A stretch of DNA of 64,000 bases, taken from the NCBI GenBank assembly GCA_963662155.1, contig OY759262.1, positions 10,953,000-11,016,999 of the forward strand, in the 5' to 3' direction. The position numbers and the translations under genes were made by a program. The stretch comes from Lamellibrachia columna. Lineage: Eukaryota > Annelida > Polychaeta > Sabellida > Siboglinidae. Positions 35,738 to 47,411 of the stretch are shown here, piece after piece (position 1 is the first letter of the stretch; each line of letters opens with the position of its first letter). The notes under the pieces are model-generated. The model saw only the letters and a program-made list of their open reading frames with translations, searched no databases and was not told the origin of the DNA.

Positions 35738-36236
35738 ATATAGTGAGGAGAAATGTCCACCTGCTGGTGGAATTAAGATGAAAATTGGTGGCTTCAAGAC
35801 CGGCCACTGTTACCACAAACCATCAGATGCAGCAATCCAACAGGAACCCAGTGGGGTTAGCAGTGGGGTTTGGTTGCCACGGCTAAGCCAGGATGACTTT
35901 GACAGAGTGGTGCAAACCACCCCTTCAGGATTGCTGGCAGTTTCCGACGTGTATTCATGCGCCCACGTGGCCCATAGCAGATAAATTCCCATAAATCCCT
36001 CCGCCAGTTAAACTCTCCAAAAAATGCACTATTTCACAGCCAATAGCTTCTATAAACAAACCTGTGAATATTCTTGCTCAAAAGCACTCATGTCACATAA
36101 TATGAATTTATTACGTTCACATTTCACAATTTCGCATGCCCTACATTCGTGTGAAACAGTAAACAGGAAGGTCAACTGTGGTCTTACCCCAAATAAAAAT
36201 GGTAATTGTGCAGACAAAAATTTAATTTAGCCTGTT
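34926..36236 (+). repeat. Satellite unit III-1, 5' truncated
   Basis: Lacks the first few dozen bases of the unit. The ORF at 35,685-35,984 has 11 serines and RYSEEK in place of RKSEEK. It is shortened by AGATAA (stop) near the end. Confidence 0.93.
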
Positions 36237-37578
36237 GATAAAGGTAAATGAAAATCATGCATTCATGCAAAAAAATTATGTCCTACCTAGTTGTTGGAGT
36301 TGCTTACATACACAAGGAACCACCACCTGTGGTGGGCAGAACACACATATATGAGCTACTTCAGCTTGAGACAGTCTGTATTCTAGTACGATACTCGAAT
36401 ACACTCACTTTTTCAGCTCACTCGAATGAACTTGTAACATAATTTTTGGAATAGTCCAGCATGTGTTCTGTAATAAAATTCTATATAGCCAGTTGTTATT
36501 CCATACTGAAAGTTATAATAATTTTTTACCTGGTGCCACAATACACCTAAGTAAACATACCCAAATATCACCTTTGAGTGTGGATTACTGAAAAGACGGA
36601 CACTTCAACTTGTCGAATTGCATAACATTACATAACCTACTTAGTGGAATCCTCAAAAACAACTCACCTTCCATGTGAAACAGTTACGTCAGCTCACTAG
36701 GCCATATCAGATAACAGCTGGGCCTGTCCAGGATTTTCTCAACTCCCAATAGATGTGTGCTCTTCACTTGGACTTGAGTAAAGGTGACTGTGTCTAATTA
36801 ACTGAAATAAACAAAAGTTGACTGCTAAGTAATTATATTATAATGTGACTTGTTCTGCTTTGATGTAACTTATCAGAGGGAGGCTGCACTAGTTTGAAGA
36901 TGTCCCCACCCCCCCCCCCTAATATACTGGTCTCCTGTCACTGTCATCTGGTTTCTCAGGTGGATTAGACGTCTTTGCATTCAGATAACGGGTTTGTCAC
37001 TTTCATTAGTAATTTTACTTGGATTTACCTGGGATTTTAACATGGAGGAGACAACACATGATAGTAGTAGTAGTAGTAGATATAGTGAGGAGAAATGTCC
37101 ACCTGCTGGTGGAATTAAGATGAAAATTGGTGGCTTCAAGGCCGGCCACTGTTACCACAAACCATCAGATGCAGCAATCCAACAGGAACCCAGTGGGGTT
37201 AGCAGTGGGGTTTGGTTGCCACGGCTAAGCCACGATGACTTTGACAGAGTGGTGCAAACCACCCCTTCAGGATTGCTGGCAGTTTCCGACGTGTATTCAT
37301 GCGCCCACGTGGCCCATAGCAGAAAAATTCCCATAAATCCCTCCGCCAGTTAAACTCTCCAAAAAATGCACTATTTCACAGCCAATAGCTTCTATAAACA
37401 AACCTGTGAATATTCATGCTCAAAGGCACTCATGTCACATAATATGAATTTATTACGTTCACATTTCACAATTTCGCGTGCCCTACATTCGTGTGAAACA
37501 GTAAACAGGAAGGTCAACTGTGGTCTTACCCCAAATAAAAATGGTAATTATGCAGAAAAAAATTTAATTTAGCCTGTT
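36237..37578 (+). repeat. Satellite unit III-2
   Basis: Intact ORF 37,042-37,353 with RYSEEK as in the preceding unit, GFKAGH for GFKTGH and SHDDF for SQDDF. Confidence 0.95.
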
Positions 37579-37643
37579 GATAAAGGTAAATGAAAATCAT
37601 GCATTCATGCAAAAAATCTATGTCCTACCTAGTCGTTGGAGTT

Positions 37644-37692
37644 TAACAAGATTTAACAAGATTGCCATCTCGAACAACAAGTTCCAGATGGC
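37644..37692 (-). other. LINE 3' terminal hairpin and 10-bp repeat tail, copy 1
   Basis: On the plus strand, GCCATCT (37,664-37,670) pairs with AGATGGC (37,686-37,692), and an inner GAAC (37,672-37,675) pairs with GTTC (37,681-37,684) around an AACAA loop. Outside it lie two tandem 10-mers, TTAACAAGAT. Hairpin plus short tandem tail is the usual 3' recognition structure of CR1/L2-type LINEs. Confidence 0.75.
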
Positions 37693-37742
37693 AAGTGGAC
37701 AAGGAAGCCATTGGCTTATCGAGAGTCCAACAATTTTCTCAT

Positions 37743-40323
37743 CTATGTGTAGCCCGCCCTTATCAGATATCTGTCAATTCTATTTTTAAACATATTCACA
37801 CTACTAGCATTAACACAATCATTTGGCAGTTTGTTCCATTCATTTATCACCCTCTGTGAGAAAGAGTACTTTCCGATGTCCAACCTACACTGTTCCTTAA
37901 CTAATGCTGCTTTGTGTCCTCTGGTTCTACTGCCTTCTTTAAGTTTGAAAAACATATTCCTATCAATATCCTCATAACCGTTCACTATTTTAAACACTTC
38001 TATTTGGTCTCCTCTTAGTTTCCTGGTCTCTAGTGTTGTCAAACCACATTGTAATAAGCGACTTTCGTAACTAAGGTCTCTTAATTCTGGAATAATCTTA
38101 GTTGCTCTTCGTTGTATTCTTTCTAGCTTATCTATGTCTTTTTTTACGATATGGCCTCCATGCTTGAATACAATATTCCAAATGTGGTCTAACTATTGCT
38201 TTGTACAGGGGTACAATTAAATGTTTCTCCTTATACGTGATAGTTCTCCTAATTAGCCCTAGAATTTGATTTCCTTTCGAAGCAGCAATCCCACATTGCT
38301 CTGAAACTTTCATGTCAGCATTAAATGTTACTCCTAAATCCTTTTCTTGTGTGGTTCTACCTAGTACAGCATCCCCCATTTTATATTCCTCGTCCATATT
38401 TCCATGTCCTATGTGTATACATTTACACTTCCCAAAATTGAATAACATTTGCCATTTTTCTGACCATTTAACTAATTTTTCCAGATCATCCTGTAAACTT
38501 TGGTTATCTGTATCATTAGTAACCTTTCTGAATACTTTTGTGTCATCTACCCACTTTGTAATTTCTTCTAAAAAACATAAGAGATTGGTTAGACATGACC
38601 TTGCTTTTAGGAATCCATGTTGAGATGTATTTATTAATTTATGTTTTACGAGGAATTCCACCATGTGGTCTCTAATTAATGTTTCGAGTAATTTACATAC
38701 AACTGATGTTAAACTCACTGGTCTGTAATGTTCTGGCTTCTTCCTCGATCCCTTCTTAAATAGCGGCGTAATGTTTGCTTCTTTCCATTCTGAAGGAACT
38801 ATTCCTTCTTCTAGTGACAAGTTAAATAAGTTTGCAAGTGGTGTACCAATTTGATCAACAATTTCCTTTAGCAGTTTTGGTGGTATCCCATCAACTCCAG
38901 GTGATTTATTATCTTTCATCTTCTTAATTTTCTTTGCTATCATTTCAGGAGTTACAAATAACTGCCCTAAATGTTCTGATTTATTGCCCTCAAATTTAGT
39001 CAATGGAACTGGAAGTGAGTTGATATCTTCTGTGGTAAAAACTGAGCTGAAATACTCATTCAGGATCTCTGCCATTTGGAACCCATCTGAAATTATGTTT
39101 TCACTGTTGTTTTCCAGAGGTCCGACCTTATCTTGAACTTTCTGTTTACTCCTTACATAAGCATAGAAACTCTTGCTGTCATTTTTTATATTACCTGCCA
39201 ATTTTTGTTCAAAGGTTATTTTAGATTTTCTAATTTCAGTTGTAGCTAGGTTAAGTGCCTCTTTGTAGTTTGTGTAGTCTTCTACATTTCCAGTGTGTTT
39301 ATAGACCCTCCACAGCATCTGTTTGTGAGCAATTTTTCTAATAGCTTCTTTTAACAGGTGTTTTTTCCTGGATCTTTTCCCTTGTTTTCTTAATGGAATA
39401 AATTTCTCAATAATGCCCTCAATCTCATATTTTAAACAAGTCCAGCATTCTGTTGCTGTCTTGTTCTTCAGCAAGTTATTCCAATCTATATTTGCTAGAT
39501 ATGTTCTCATCACTTTATATTTGCCTTTGTTGAAGTTCCTCCTCAATTGTTTTTTATATGTATTCCCTGTTTTTACTTTTATATTAAAATAGATTTGGTT
39601 ATGGTCACTTGAGCCCAAAGGTTCGTGTACTTCAACATTGTCAACTAATTCATTTTAAGAAGACAAAATTAAATCTAACACATTCCCACCTCTGGTTGGT
39701 TCCAAGACATGTTGAGTAAGGACACAATCCTGTGTTAGAAGTAGAAACTGATGGTCGTCACCTCCAGCACTCTCAAATGATTCCCATTGTATATGGCCAT
39801 GGTTAAAATCACCCATTATAACACATTCTCCCTTGCTCACCTCCCTTATCGCCTTTTGTAATTTTTCATCTTCCTCTTGTCCTATGTTAGGACTACGATA
39901 AACTATTCCTATTGTTAATGTTGAGTTCCTGGTAACTATGTTACACCAAATTGCTTCCACACTATCTGCTTCACTTTTCAGTGTAATTTCATATGCTTGG
40001 ATAGATTCTTTAATATACAAAATTACTCCACCTCCCCTTCTTTCTCGTCTATCCTTCCTAAACATTACATAACCTGTCAGTGCTAACTCAGCATCTACTA
40101 TATCTTCATTTGCCCATGATTCTGTGATGCCTATTACATGAGGATCAATATCTGCTACCATAATGTCTAACTCACTTTTTTTATTTACTATGCTCCTGGC
40201 ATTTAAGCATACACATTTAAGTTCATTGTCTGAAATTATTGGTGAACATTTCTTTGGATGTGTATTTGTAGTAGTACTCCTTTGAGTTTTCTCTGTCAGT
40301 TCCCCCTGCGCATCTAGTTTAAA
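37743..40323 (-). pseudogene. CR1/L2-like ORF2 (APE endonuclease and reverse transcriptase), copy 1, broken
   Basis: Open in the -1 frame from the ORF1 stop region. Order: CLNARSIVNKK, ITESWAN, GGGVILYIK and MGDFNHGHIQW (APE endonuclease), SDHNQI (catalytic SDH), then RT from about 38,950: PGVDGIPPKLLKE, WKEANITPLFKKGS, YRPVSLTSVVCK and QHGFLKARSC. Defects: CAA to TAA at 39,655-39,657; an in-frame deletion at about 38,548-38,553 of 101 residues replaced by two (WV), removing motif A, motif B and half of motif C; and an extra A in the run at 38,139-38,145, shifting frame before the C-terminal block. The C-terminal piece at 37,743-38,042 is still open. The protein would be catalytically dead. 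No ATG precedes the LNARS motif. Confidence 0.9.
40314..40323 (-). promoter_or_regulatory. Putative -1 ribosomal frameshift site between ORF1 and ORF2, copy 1
   Basis: In the ORF1 frame the minus strand reads TAT TTA AAC TAG: the heptamer T TTA AAC (40,317-40,323) directly precedes the stop (40,314-40,316). It fits X XXY YYZ. Shifting back one base gives TTT AAA CTA GAT GCG, which opens ORF2 with no stop until 39,655. Confidence 0.7.
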
Positions 40324-41410
40324 TAATTTATGGTACCTGTGCCCTCGTCGACAACTCTGACAAACTCACACGCTAGAACTGCAGCACCCTTCCCTGTCAG
40401 ATGTAGTCCATCTCTCATGAAAAAGTCACCTCTTCCCACAAAGTTTAACCACATGTCTACGAAGCCTACTCCCTCCTCCATACATACCTTCTGTACCTGT
40501 GTGTTAATCGCCATCCTTCTACAGTTCCTATATTCCTCACCCCTGCCTCCCATTATTGGTAATATCCCCGACAATACGATCTGCCCAACTCGTGCCTCTT
40601 TAAGTGTCTTGATCAAACTCCTGTACTTACCAACGATGGATGACGTTCCCTCCTTCTCTGCATTGTTCGTTCCCACATGCACGAGAACAGCACCTCCCGT
40701 GCCACCACCCATGACCTGTCCTGCCTTCTCTGCTATATCCTCTACTTTTGCCCCTGGTAGGCATACTGTTATGTCATCTCCTCTATTTACAATTTTATCC
40801 ACTTTCCTAATGATGGAATCCCCCATAAATACCCGGGCTTTCCTCGCTTTCCCCTGTGATACTACATCAGCAAAGCTCCTTTTCTGTTGCACACTACTAG
40901 TATGCCCCCTTTCTCTCATATCATCAACCTTTACTGTCTTACCACCTGGCAATCCCTCTCCACTCACCCGCTTACCTCTCTTTTGTTGCATTCTCTGCCT
41001 TCTGTCATCTTTCTTCTTCTTACCAGCTTTCTCCCTCACATTGCCACTGCTCTCCTTGTTCTCCTTGGTCTCACCACCTCTGCTCTCCTCGGTCTCACCA
41101 CCTCTGCTCTCCTCGGTCTCACCACCTCTGCTCTCCTCGGTCTCACCACCTCTGCTCTCATCATTCTCACCACCTCTGCTCACTTCTCTCTCACCCTGCC
41201 CTGTCATCATCAAAATCATATGCCTTAGCTCAATCACCTGCTCCTGCAGATGTTTCACTGTCTTACACCCCTACACACGAAATGGAAATCATCCGCCTGC
41301 ACCTCCGCCCACGAATTTACACACCCGGACTTTGCAAAGTATATCCAGCTGTCGCAGCTAGAGCATATCAAATTACGTTTCGCCTTTACTTGGCGTTTGC
41401 ACGGCGCCAT
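40314..41410 (-). pseudogene. CR1/L2-like ORF1 (zinc finger, coiled coil, SGNH esterase), copy 1, frameshifted
   Basis: Starts MAPCKRQVKAKRNL. A PHD-like finger follows (CSSC, SGC, SWAEVQ, FVCRG), then a frameshift from one lost base in GTAGGGGTGTAAG (about 41,268), then a short helical segment. Next are five near-perfect copies of an eight-residue repeat (SRGGETEE, about 41,075-41,195) and a basic linker. The SGNH esterase domain (about 40,320-40,860) has MGDSIIRK (block I Ser), HVGTNNAE (block III, oxyanion Asn) and RDGLHLTGKGA (block V Asp and His). The esterase part is intact. It ends TINYLN at a TAG that follows the heptamer TTTAAAC directly. Confidence 0.88.
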
Positions 41411-42045
41411 GTTAGAAATTAAATTTGTATTTGTTAATAATCCGTTTATAATCAATTTACACTAGGTAGTCTTCACAAAGACTGTTTTTGTGCTGTAATA
41501 CACACTTTATAGTATGTTAATTATGTCTTAATTAAATTTACAGCTACTGCCTTGCAACTTACTTTCTATGTAACAGCTGACTAACAAAACGTAATATCGC
41601 TCGCGCTAACGAAATTTCAGTGACCTTATTTAAATAACACTGAATTACTACCTACGGCTAACTTTTAACAATAAATGTTGCTAAAACAAAATATTTAGGT
41701 TTTCAATATTTAATATGTACTAAATTATTTACAATAATATTACGTCTCGTATTATGTACCCAATCAACTGAAAACAACAACCCTTAATTATCGCTCGCGC
41801 TACCGAGTCCTCGGAGACCTACGATATAAACTACCATAAATTACTCCTATAGCTAAATTTTAACAGCAACTATTGACTAAACAAGGACTTTTGTAAGTTT
41901 ATGTTTAATATACACGCAATAATAATACTTATCCGATCAATATTCCACGCTTTAGACAAATATAAAATCCACCAAATTCAATCCTGTGTTCTTCTCAAGA
42001 TTTCCCAAGATGCATCCAAGTTGGATTATAATGATCTATGCAATC
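41411..42045 (-). repeat. LINE 5' region with about 194-bp tandem monomers
   Basis: ATCGCTCGCGCTA occurs at 41,596 and again at 41,790, 194 bp apart. Flanking similarity continues on both sides (for example GAATTACTACCTACGGCTAACTTTTAACA versus a diverged copy near 41,840), giving about two degenerate monomers upstream of ORF1. No long open frame is present. The second LINE copy lacks this region, so it is either a 5' UTR/promoter array lost by 5' truncation or foreign sequence. Confidence 0.6.
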
Positions 42046-43315
42046 GAGTTGCTTACATACACAAGGAACCACCACCTGTGGTGGGCAGAACACACATATA
42101 TGGGCTACTTCAGCTTGAGACAGTCTGTATTCTAGTACGATACTCGAATACACTCACTTTTTCAGCTCACTCGAATGAACTTGTAACATAATTTTTGGAA
42201 TAGTCCACCATGTGTTCTGTAATCAAATTCTATATAGCCAGTTGTTATTCCATACTGAAAGTTATAATAATTTTTTACCTGGTGCCACAATACACCTATG
42301 TAAACAGACCCAAATATCACCTTTGAGTGTGGATTACACCTCAACTTGTCGAATTGCATAACATTACATAACCTACTTAGTGGAGTCCTCAAAAACAACT
42401 CACCTTCCATGTGAAACAGTTACGTCAGCTCACTAGGCCATATCAGATAACAGCTGGGCCTGTCCAGGATTTTCTCAACTCCCAATAGATGTGTGCTCTT
42501 CACATGGACTTGAGTAAAGGTGACTGTGTCTAATTAACTGAAATAAAAAAAAGTTGACTGCTAAGTAATTATATTATAATGTGACTTGTTCTGCTTTGAT
42601 GTAACTTATCAGAGGGAGGCTGCACTAGTTTGAAGATGTCCCTACCCCCCCCCCCCTAATATACTGGTCTCCTGTCACTGTCATCTGGTTTCTCAGGTGG
42701 ATTAGACGTCTTTGCATTCAGATAACGGTTTTGTCACTTTCAATAGTAATTTTACTTGGATTTACCTGGGATTTTAAAATGGAGGAGACAACACATGATA
42801 GTAGTAGTAGTAGTAGAAAGAGTGAGGAGAAATGTCCACCTGCTGGTGGAATTAAGATGAAAATTGGTGGCTTCAAGACCGGCCAATGTTACCACAAACC
42901 AGCAGATGCAGCAATCCAACATGAACCCAGTGGGGTTAGCAGTGGGGTTTGGTTGCCACGGCTAAGCCAGGATGACTTTGACAGAGTGGTGCAAACCACT
43001 CCTTCAGGATTGCTGGCAGTTTCCGACGTGTATTCATGCGTCCACGTGGCCCATAGCAGAAAAATTCCAATAAATCCCTCCGCCAGTTAAACTCTCCAAA
43101 AAATGCACTATGTCACAGCCAATAGCTTCTATAAATAAACCTGTGAATATTCATACTCAAAGGCACTCATGTCACATAATATGAATTTATTAAATTCACA
43201 TTTCACAATTTCGCGTGCCCTACATTCGTGTGAAACAGTAAACAGGAAGGTCAACTGTGGTCTTACCCCAAATAAAAATGGTAATTGTGCAGACAAAAAT
43301 TTAATTTAGCCTGTT

Positions 43316-44654
43316 GATAAAGGTAAATGAAAATCATGCATTCATTCAAAAAATCTATGTCCTACCTAGTTGTTGGAGTTGCTTACATACACAAGGAACC
43401 ACCACCTGTAGTGGGCAGAACACACATATATGAGCTACTTCAGCTTGAGACAGTCTGTATTCTAGTACGATACTCGAATACACTCACTTTTTCAGCTCAC
43501 TCGTATGAAATTGTAACATAATTTTTGGAATAGTCCAGCATGTGTTCTGTAATCAAATTCTATATAGCCAGTTGTTATTCCATACTGAAAGTTATAATAA
43601 TGTTTTACCTGGTGCCACAACACACCTATGTAAACAGACCCAAATATCACATTTGAGTGTGGATTACTGAAAAGACAGACACTTCAACTTGTCGAATTGC
43701 ATAACATTACATAACTTACTTAGTGGAGTCCTCAAAAACAACTCACCTTCCATGTGAAACAGTTACGTCAGCTCAATAGGCCATATCAGATAACAGCTGG
43801 GCCTGTCCAGGATTTTCTCAACTCCCAATAGATGTGTGCTCTTCACATGGACTTGAGCAAAGGTGAATGTGTCTAATTAACTGAAATAAACAAAAGTTAA
43901 CTGCTAAGTAATTATATTATAATGTGACTTGTTCTGCTTTGATGTAACTTATCAGAGGGAGGCTGCACTAGTTTGAAGATGTCCCCCCTTAATATATTGG
44001 TCTCCTGTCACTGTCATCTGGTTTCTCAGGTGGATTAGATGTCTTTGCATTCAGATAACGGTTTTGTCACTTTCATTAGTAATTTTACTTGGATTTACCT
44101 GGGATTTTAAAATGCAGGAGACAACACATGATAGCAGTAGTAGTAGTAGTAGTAGAAAGAGTGAGGAGAAATGTCCACCTGCTGGTGGAATTAAGATGAA
44201 AATTGGTGGCTTCAAGACCGGCCACTGTTACCACAAACCATCAGATGCATCAATCCAACATGAACCCAGTGGGGTTAGCAGTGGGGTTTGGTTGCCACGG
44301 CTAAGCCAGGATGACTTTGACAGAGTGGTGCAAATCACTCCTTCAGGATTGCTGGCAGTTTCCGACGTGTATTCATGCGCCCACGTGGCCCATAGCAGAA
44401 AAATTCCCATAAATCCCTCTGCCAGTTAAACTCTCCAAAAAATGCACTATTTCACAGCCAATAGCTTCTGTAAACAAACCTGTGAATATTCATGCTCAAA
44501 GGCACTCATGTCACATAATATGAATTTATTAAGTTCACATTTCACAATTTCGCATGCCCTACATTCGTGTGAAACAGTATACAGGAAGGTCACCTGTGGT
44601 CTTACCCCAAATAAAAATGGTAACGGTGCAGAATTGTTTTATATTTAGACTGTT
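43316..44654 (+). repeat. Satellite unit III-4
   Basis: The ORF at 44,112-44,429 is intact and starts MQETTHD. It has the AGATGCATCAATCC (DASIQHEP) variant found in the 1-2,686 region. Confidence 0.95.
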
Positions 44655-45988
44655 GATAAAGGTAAATGAAAATCATGCATTCATGCAAAAAATCTATGTC
44701 CTACTTAGTTGTTGGAGTTGCTTACATACACAAGGAACCACCACCTGTGGTGGACAGAACACACAGATATGAGCTACTTCAGCTTGAGACAGTCTGTATT
44801 CTAGTACGATACTCGAATACACTCACTTTTTCAGCTCACTCGAATGAACTTGTAACATAATTTTTGGAATAGTCCAGCATGTGTTCTGTAATCAAATTCT
44901 ATATAGCCAGTTGTTATTCCATACTGAAAGTTATAATAATTTTTTACCTGGTGCCACAATACACCTATGTAAACAGACCCAAATATCACTTTTGACTGTG
45001 GATTACTAAAAAGACAGACACCTCAACTTGTCGAATTGCATAACATTACATAACCTACTTAGTGGAGTCCTCAAAAACAACTCACCTTCCATGTGAAACA
45101 GTTACGTCAGCTGACTAGGCCATATCAGATAACGGCTGGGCCTGTCCAGGATTTTCTCAACTCCCAATAGATGTGTGCTCTTCACATGGACTTGAGTAAA
45201 GGTGACTGTGTCTAATTAACTGAAATAAACAAAAGTTGACTGCTAAGTAATTATATTATAATGTGACTTATTCTGCTTTGATGTAACTTATCAGAGGGAG
45301 GCTGCACTAGTTTGAAGATGTCCCCCCCTTAATATACTGGTTTCCTGTCACTGTCATCTGGTTTCTCAGGTGGATTAGATGTCTTTGCATTCAGATAACG
45401 GTTTTGTCACTTTCATTGGTAATTTTACTTGGATTTACCTGGGATTTTAAAATGGAGGAGACAACACATGATAGTTGTAGTAGTAGTAGAAAGAGTGAGG
45501 AGAAATGTCCACCTGCTGGTGGAATTAAGATGAAAATTGGTGGCTTCAAGACCGGCCACTGTTACCACAAACCATCAGATGCATCAATCCAACATGAACC
45601 CAGTGGGGTTAGCAGTGGGGTTTGGTTGCCACGGCTAAGCCAGGATGACTTTGACAGAGTGGTGCAAATCACTCCTTCAGGATTGCTGGCAGTTTCCGAC
45701 GTGTATTCATGCGCCCACGTGGCCCATAGCAGAAAAATTCCCATAAATCCCTCTGCCAGTTAAACTCTCCAAAAAATGCACTATTTCACAGCCAATAGCT
45801 TCTGTAAACAAACCTGTGAATATTCATGCTCAAAGGCACTCATGTCACATAATATGAATTTATTAAGTTAACATTTCACAATTTCGCATGCCCTACATTC
45901 GTGTGAAACAGTATACAGGAAGGTCACCTGTGGTCTTACCCCAAATAAAAATGGTAACGGTGCAGAATTTTTTTATATTTAGACTGTT
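44655..45988 (+). repeat. Satellite unit III-5 (DRTHRY subtype)
   Basis: Intact ORF 45,452-45,763 with DSCSSS and the DASIQHEP variant. Its downstream part is AGTTAACATTTCAC rather than AGTTCACATTTCAC. Confidence 0.95.
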
Positions 45989-47315
45989 GATAAAGGTAAA
46001 TGAAAATCATGCATTTATGCAAAAAATCTATGTCCTACTTAGTTGTTGGAGTTGCTTACATACACAAGGAACCACCACCTGTGGTGGACAGAACACACAG
46101 ATATGAGCTACTTCAGCTTGAGACAGTCTGTATTCTAGTACGATACTCGAATACACTCACTTTTTCAGCTCACTCGAATGAACTTGTAACATAATTTTTG
46201 GAATAGTCCAGCATGTGTTCTGTAATCAAATTCTATATAGCCAGTTGTTATTCCATACTGAAAGTTATAATAATTTTTTACCTGGTGCCACAATACACCT
46301 ATGTAAACAGACCCAAATATCACTTTTGACTGTGGATTACTGAAAAGACAGACACCTCAACTTGTCGAATTGCATAACATTACATAACCTACTTAGTGGA
46401 GTCCTCAAAAACAACTCACCTTCCATGTGAAACAGTTACGTCAGCTCACTAGGCCATATCAGATAACGGCTGGGCCTGTCCAGGATTTTCTCAACTCCCA
46501 ATAGATGTGTGCTCTTCACATGGACTTGAGTAAAGGTGACTGTGTCTAATTAACTGAAATAAACAAAAGTTGACTGCTAAGTAATTATATTATAATGTGA
46601 CTTATTCTGCTTTGATGTAACTTATCAGAGGGAGGCTGCACTAGTTTGAAGATGTCCCCCCCCTTAATATACTGGTTTCCTGTCACTGTCATCTGGTTTC
46701 TCAGGTGGATTAGATGTCTTTGCATTCAGATAACGGTTTTGTCACTTTCATTGGTAATTTTACTTGGATTTACCTGGGATTTTAAAATGGAGGAGACAAC
46801 ACATGATAGTTGTAGTAGTAGTAGAAAGAGTGAGGAGAAATGTCCACCTGCTGGTGGAATTAAGATGAAAATTGGTGGCTTCAAGACCGGCCACTGTTAC
46901 CACAAACCATCAGATGCAGCAATCCAACAGGAACCCAGTGGGGTTAGCAGTGGGGTTTGGTTGCCACGGCTAAGCCAGGATGACTTTGACAGAGTGGTGC
47001 AAACCATTCCTTCAGGATTGCTGGCAGTTTCCGACGTGTATCCATGCGCCAACGTGGCCCATAGCAGAAAAATTCCCATAAATCCCTCCGCCAGTTAAAC
47101 TCTCCAAAAAATGCACTATTTCACAGCCAATAGCTTCTGTAAACAAACCTGTGAATATTCATGCTCAAAGGCACTCATGTCACATAATATGAATTTATTA
47201 AGTTCACATTTCACAATTTCGCCATGCCCTACATTCGTGTGAAACAGTATACAGGAAGGTCACCTGTGGTCTTACCCCAAATAAAAATGGTAACGGTGCA
47301 GAATTTTTTTTTATT

Positions 47316-47363
47316 TAACAAGATTTAACAAGATTTGCCATCCAAGCCAAAGGCCCAGATGGC
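47316..47363 (-). other. LINE 3' terminal hairpin and 10-bp repeat tail, copy 2
   Basis: On the plus strand GCCATC (47,337-47,342) pairs with GATGGC (47,358-47,363), and an inner GCC (47,346-47,348) pairs with GGC (47,352-47,354). The outer stem is as in copy 1; the inner stem differs in bases but is still paired. Confidence 0.7.
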
Positions 47364-47411
47364 AAGTGGACAAGGAAGCCATTGGCTTATCGAGAGTCCA
47401 ACAATGTTCAT

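Larger units (their letters stand above)
37644..42045 (-). mobile_element. CR1/L2-like LINE, copy 1 (4.4 kb)
   Basis: The minus-strand element has a 5' region of about 635 bp with tandem monomers, ORF1 (zinc finger, coiled coil, SGNH esterase), ORF2 (APE endonuclease, RT), and a 3' end with a hairpin and two copies of the 10-mer TTAACAAGAT (plus-strand reading). It is flanked by a 5-bp direct repeat GAGTT (37,639-37,643 and 42,046-42,050) inside a satellite unit. It is inactivated by at least two frameshifts, one nonsense codon and a 297-bp in-frame RT deletion. Confidence 0.9.
37579..43315 (+). repeat. Satellite unit III-3, split by CR1/L2-like element 1
   Basis: The left part (37,579-37,643) and right part (42,046-43,315) together make one unit. 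The ORF at 42,779-43,090 is intact (HKPADAAIQHEP, SCVHVAH). GAGTT is present on both sides of the insertion. Confidence 0.93.

Noticed and set aside
40330..41361. 343-codon plus-strand open frame, Pro/Ser/Leu rich
   Set aside because: It is the antisense of LINE ORF1. The minus strand has clear SGNH esterase motifs and the plus-strand peptide has only low-complexity composition.
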